DNA from: Emticicia sp. C21 | GTDB taxonomy: Bacteria > Bacteroidota > Bacteroidia > Cytophagales > Spirosomataceae | Direction: 5' to 3' | NCBI RefSeq assembly: GCF_003418935.1 | Contig: NZ_QVMT01000001.1 | Span: 186,001 to 250,000 of the forward strand | Length of the DNA: 64,000 nucleotides | Part shown: positions 61,896 to 64,000 of the stretch, in pieces | Layout of the letters: the number at the start of each line of letters is the position of its first letter | Position numbering within the stretch: position 1 is the stretch's first letter | Notes under the pieces: model-generated | What the model saw: only the letters and a program-made list of their open reading frames with translations | Database searches by the model: none | What the model was told of the DNA's origin: nothing | Position numbers and translations under genes: made by a program

Positions 61896-63350
61896 ATGAA
61901 AGAGAAATCAGACGAATCCAGGAGATCGTTTATCAAAAAAAGCGCTATTGCTTCTTCTTTCTTTATCGTTCCCAGAAACGTATTGGGTGGCGTCGGATTT
62001 ATCTCTCCAAGCGACCAGTTGAATCTGGCTGCTATCGGTTCGGGAGGTAAAGGCCGCAGCGATATAACCAATGCATCTGTGAAAGGTAGAGAGCGCGTGG
62101 TAGCCCTTTGCGATGTTGACTTTTCGGGTTCTGCCGCTCAGACAGTAAAGCAGTTTCCAAATGCTAAATTGTATGCTGACTACCGCGAGATGTTTGATAA
62201 AGAAAAAGACATCGACGCTGTTACTATCTCTACACCCGACCACGTGCATGGTCCGGCAGCTAAATTTGCCATGGAGCGTGGCAAACACGTATATGTGCAA
62301 AAACCAATGACACACAATATCCGTGAGGCACGTATGCTGACTCAGATGGCCAGAACGAACAAGATAGTGAGTCAGATGGGTAACCAGGGAGCATCAAACC
62401 CATTATTGAAAACAGTACAAGGCTGGATTGATTCGGGTAAGATGGGTAAAATTGCGAAAGTACAAATCTGGACAAACCGCCCTGTGTGGCCTCAGGGTAA
62501 TGCCATGCCAAAACCTGATGAAGCCTTAAAACCAAAAGATTTAGACTGGAATTTATGGCTTGGCCCTAATGAATTTAAACCTTATGTACCTGGCATGCAT
62601 CCATTTGGCTGGCGTGGTTGGTGGGATTACGGCACAGGTGCTTTGGGTGATGTGGGTTGTCACCTGATAGATATTCCATTCAGAACATTGGGTCTGAAAT
62701 ATCCTACTGATGCCGAATGTAGCGTGGGAACTCTCTACACTAAAAGATCACCCGAGTATAACCCTGAAGGCTGCCCAGCTTCATCAATGATTACGCTTCA
62801 TTTTGATGCCACGAAGAAGAGCCAGTCACGTATTGAAATGACCTGGATGGATGGTGGTATCAGACCTTCACACCCGGATCTTATTCCGGCAAATGAAGAT
62901 ATGGGCGGAACTAATGGTGCTAATGGTGTAATGATCATTGGTGAAAAGGGAATTATCACCACCAATATCAATGATAGTTCTCCAATGATGCCGAAATTGT
63001 ACCTAAGTGATGGAACCAGAGAAGTGGGTCCTGAATTACCAAAAGATATTGAACCGGAATACGGTCATCAACGCAGATGGGTTGATGCTTGTAAAGCAGG
63101 TTTCAATAGCAAAGAGCATAAAGAATTAACCTCGTCTTTTGATTATGCAGGCCCAATGACGGAAACGGTATTGATGGGTAATCTGGCTATCAGAAGTTAT
63201 CTGTTGAAGAGAGACAATGGCAAAGGTCAGTCAGAATTCTTCGCTCGCAAAAAACTTTTGTGGGACGGTGAAAACATGAGAATCACTAACCTTGAAGAAG
63301 CCAACCAGTTTGTAGGCAGAGCAACCTACCGCGAAGGCTGGACAGTATAA
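61896..63350 (+). CDS. Tat-exported Gfo/Idh/MocA-family oxidoreductase
   Basis: 484 residues. A twin-arginine signal (ESRRSFIKKSAIASSFFIVP) is followed by the NAD(P)-binding Rossmann domain (NLAAIGSGGKGRSDI) and the family's HVYVQKPMTHNIREARMLT stretch with the catalytic-type Lys (EKP equivalent, here QKPM). The C-terminal half (RWWDYGTGALGDVGCHLIDIPFR) is the alpha/beta substrate domain of the Bacteroidota secreted group. It probably oxidises a sugar or sugar derivative in the periplasm with a tightly bound cofactor; the substrate is unknown. A terminator follows at 63373. Confidence 0.9.
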   Translation: MKEKSDESRRSFIKKSAIASSFFIVPRNVLGGVGFISPSDQLNLAAIGSGGKGRSDITNASVKGRERVVALCDVDFSGSAAQTVKQFPNAKLYADYREMFDKEKDIDAVTISTPDHVHGPAAKFAMERGKHVYVQKPMTHNIREARMLTQMARTNKIVSQMGNQGASNPLLKTVQGWIDSGKMGKIAKVQIWTNRPVWPQGNAMPKPDEALKPKDLDWNLWLGPNEFKPYVPGMHPFGWRGWWDYGTGALGDVGCHLIDIPFRTLGLKYPTDAECSVGTLYTKRSPEYNPEGCPASSMITLHFDATKKSQSRIEMTWMDGGIRPSHPDLIPANEDMGGTNGANGVMIIGEKGIITTNINDSSPMMPKLYLSDGTREVGPELPKDIEPEYGHQRRWVDACKAGFNSKEHKELTSSFDYAGPMTETVLMGNLAIRSYLLKRDNGKGQSEFFARKKLLWDGENMRITNLEEANQFVGRATYREGWTV

Positions 63351-63372
63351 TTGATATAGATTTTGAATCATT

Positions 63373-63406
63373 AAGGGCATCAGCTAAATAGTTGATGCCC
63401 TTTTTG
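63373..63406 (+). terminator. Rho-independent terminator of the oxidoreductase gene
   Basis: AAGGGCATCA pairs with TGATGCCCTT around GCTAAATAGT, followed by TTTTT. Confidence 0.9.
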
Positions 63407-63437
63407 TTTATTACTTTTAACTTAATGAAATATAGTG

Positions 63438-64000
63438 TCATTTATCATTAACTATTTTCTCTTCATTCGGTATATCTTTTTTTGCTAAACCAGCTTTCAT
63501 TTTTGAACTTTGTATTTCTGCTTTTACATCCTGTAATTCAATAGAAGCTAAACGTCCATCTAATTTATGAAGCAAATCCTTAAAAGTTTTAGCCTCATCT
63601 TTCAGTGCCAGCAATTCTGCTTTTAATTGTTGATTTTCTGTTTGTAAATCTGTTGTTCGTTTTTCCAAAGCTTGTGAAAATATGAACAATAACCCATCCA
63701 TATTGATAGTGCTTACGGTTGTATCGGTGCCAATAGTTCCGTAAGTATCTTTGCCAAAAGCTGCAAAGATTTCTTGTGCCATCGGGCCGTAGAAACGCTC
63801 TGCTTTAATACCCTCATTCTTATAATTCCATGAACCCAAGCGCAGATTTTTTAATTTTGTCAGAAAGGATTCTCCGTCTGCCTTGACATATCTTTCTTTT
63901 CTGGTCGAATCGCTAATGCTGTTCCAGGCAGTTTGCCCATTAGAAAGATAAACACCTGTGCGATTTTTATCACCACTAGTCAATAAATAATATCCATTTT
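63438..64000 (-). CDS. Tail-fibre-domain (peptidase S74-like) protein, 3' part only
   Basis: The frame is open to the right edge, so the 5' end lies outside the window; about 187 codons are visible. The intramolecular chaperone-like domain is suggested by RLGSWNYKNEG, RFYGPMAQEIFAAFGKDTYG and GTDTTVSTINMDGLLFIFSQALEKRT. Its C-terminus is a coiled coil (LQTENQQLKAELLALKDEAKTF) and a charged tail (IPNEEKIVNDK). Bacteroidota surface proteins of this type often form long trimers; whether the missing N-terminal part has a signal peptide or adhesin repeats cannot be seen. Confidence 0.8.
   Translation of the reverse strand, partial: NGYYLLTSGDKNRTGVYLSNGQTAWNSISDSTRKERYVKADGESFLTKLKNLRLGSWNYKNEGIKAERFYGPMAQEIFAAFGKDTYGTIGTDTTVSTINMDGLLFIFSQALEKRTTDLQTENQQLKAELLALKDEAKTFKDLLHKLDGRLASIELQDVKAEIQSSKMKAGLAKKDIPNEEKIVNDK

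Overview
The window looks like a stretch of a Bacteroidota chromosome, most likely from the Cytophagales (Spirosomataceae-like, for example an Emticicia or Arcicella relative). This rests on AT-rich DNA, promoters of the TTG-N19/20-TAnnTTTG type, weak Shine-Dalgarno sequences, many secreted proteins with GEVED, Ig-like and C-terminal sorting-type domains, and tandem FtsX-like permeases with the 'permease prefix' N-terminus next to a PadR regulator. There is no rRNA or tRNA gene in the window, so the genus is inference only. No insertion sequence, prophage, CRISPR array or integrase was recognised.

Layout. 0-0.5 kb: an array of five 90-bp repeats, each carrying the same palindrome. 0.7-8.4 kb: secreted and lipoprotein genes (serine hydrolase, YD-type lipoprotein, YCII-like protein, M43 metalloprotease, trypsin-like protease) and a divergent HxlR regulator/NmrA reductase pair with a clear operator. 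8.4-16.4 kb: two tandem M36 fungalysin-type metalloproteases on the minus strand, the upstream one split by a single in-frame TGA. 17.2-21.8 kb: a MarR-TolC-HlyD-MFS (Emr-type) efflux operon. 22-29 kb: small housekeeping and accessory genes (YdeI/DUF1905, two VOC proteins, a lipoprotein, a protease-like protein lacking its histidine, a Bcr/CflA exporter, an AraC-type regulator). 29.3-43.6 kb: five tandem FtsX/MacB-type permease paralogues of 881-889 residues behind a PadR regulator. 43.6-48.2 kb: 70-bp tandem repeats, a DUF3052-like gene, a seven-repeat SBBP propeller, a BNR/sialidase-like protein, and a second array of the same palindrome seen at the left end, in inverted orientation. 48.3-52.2 kb: an AlkD-like DNA alkylation repair gene and a TPP-riboswitch-controlled thiamine salvage operon (thiM-thiE-thiD-tenA). 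52.2-55.2 kb: a minus-strand run of phosphodiester glycosidase, SUKH, PP2C and HEAT-like genes. 55.8-59.5 kb: a DUF3500 lipoprotein, a gene-poor stretch that may encode a small RNA, and a tandem universal stress protein. 59.5-61.6 kb: a three-gene cluster with an AbiEii-type nucleotidyltransferase and two unrecognised partners. 61.9-64 kb: a Tat-exported Gfo/Idh/MocA oxidoreductase and the 3' part of a tail-fibre/S74-type gene running off the window.

How the genes fit together. Much of the window serves the cell surface: secreted peptidases, beta-propellers and efflux. Three of the peptidase genes (M43 and both fungalysins) end in the same kind of C-terminal domain with a cysteine as the second-last residue, which suggests a shared export or anchoring route. 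The best candidates for something undescribed are the AbiEii cluster at 59.5-61.6 kb, the palindromic repeat family at both ends of the 0-48 kb segment, and the promoter-to-terminator gene-free stretch at 57.9-58.4 kb.
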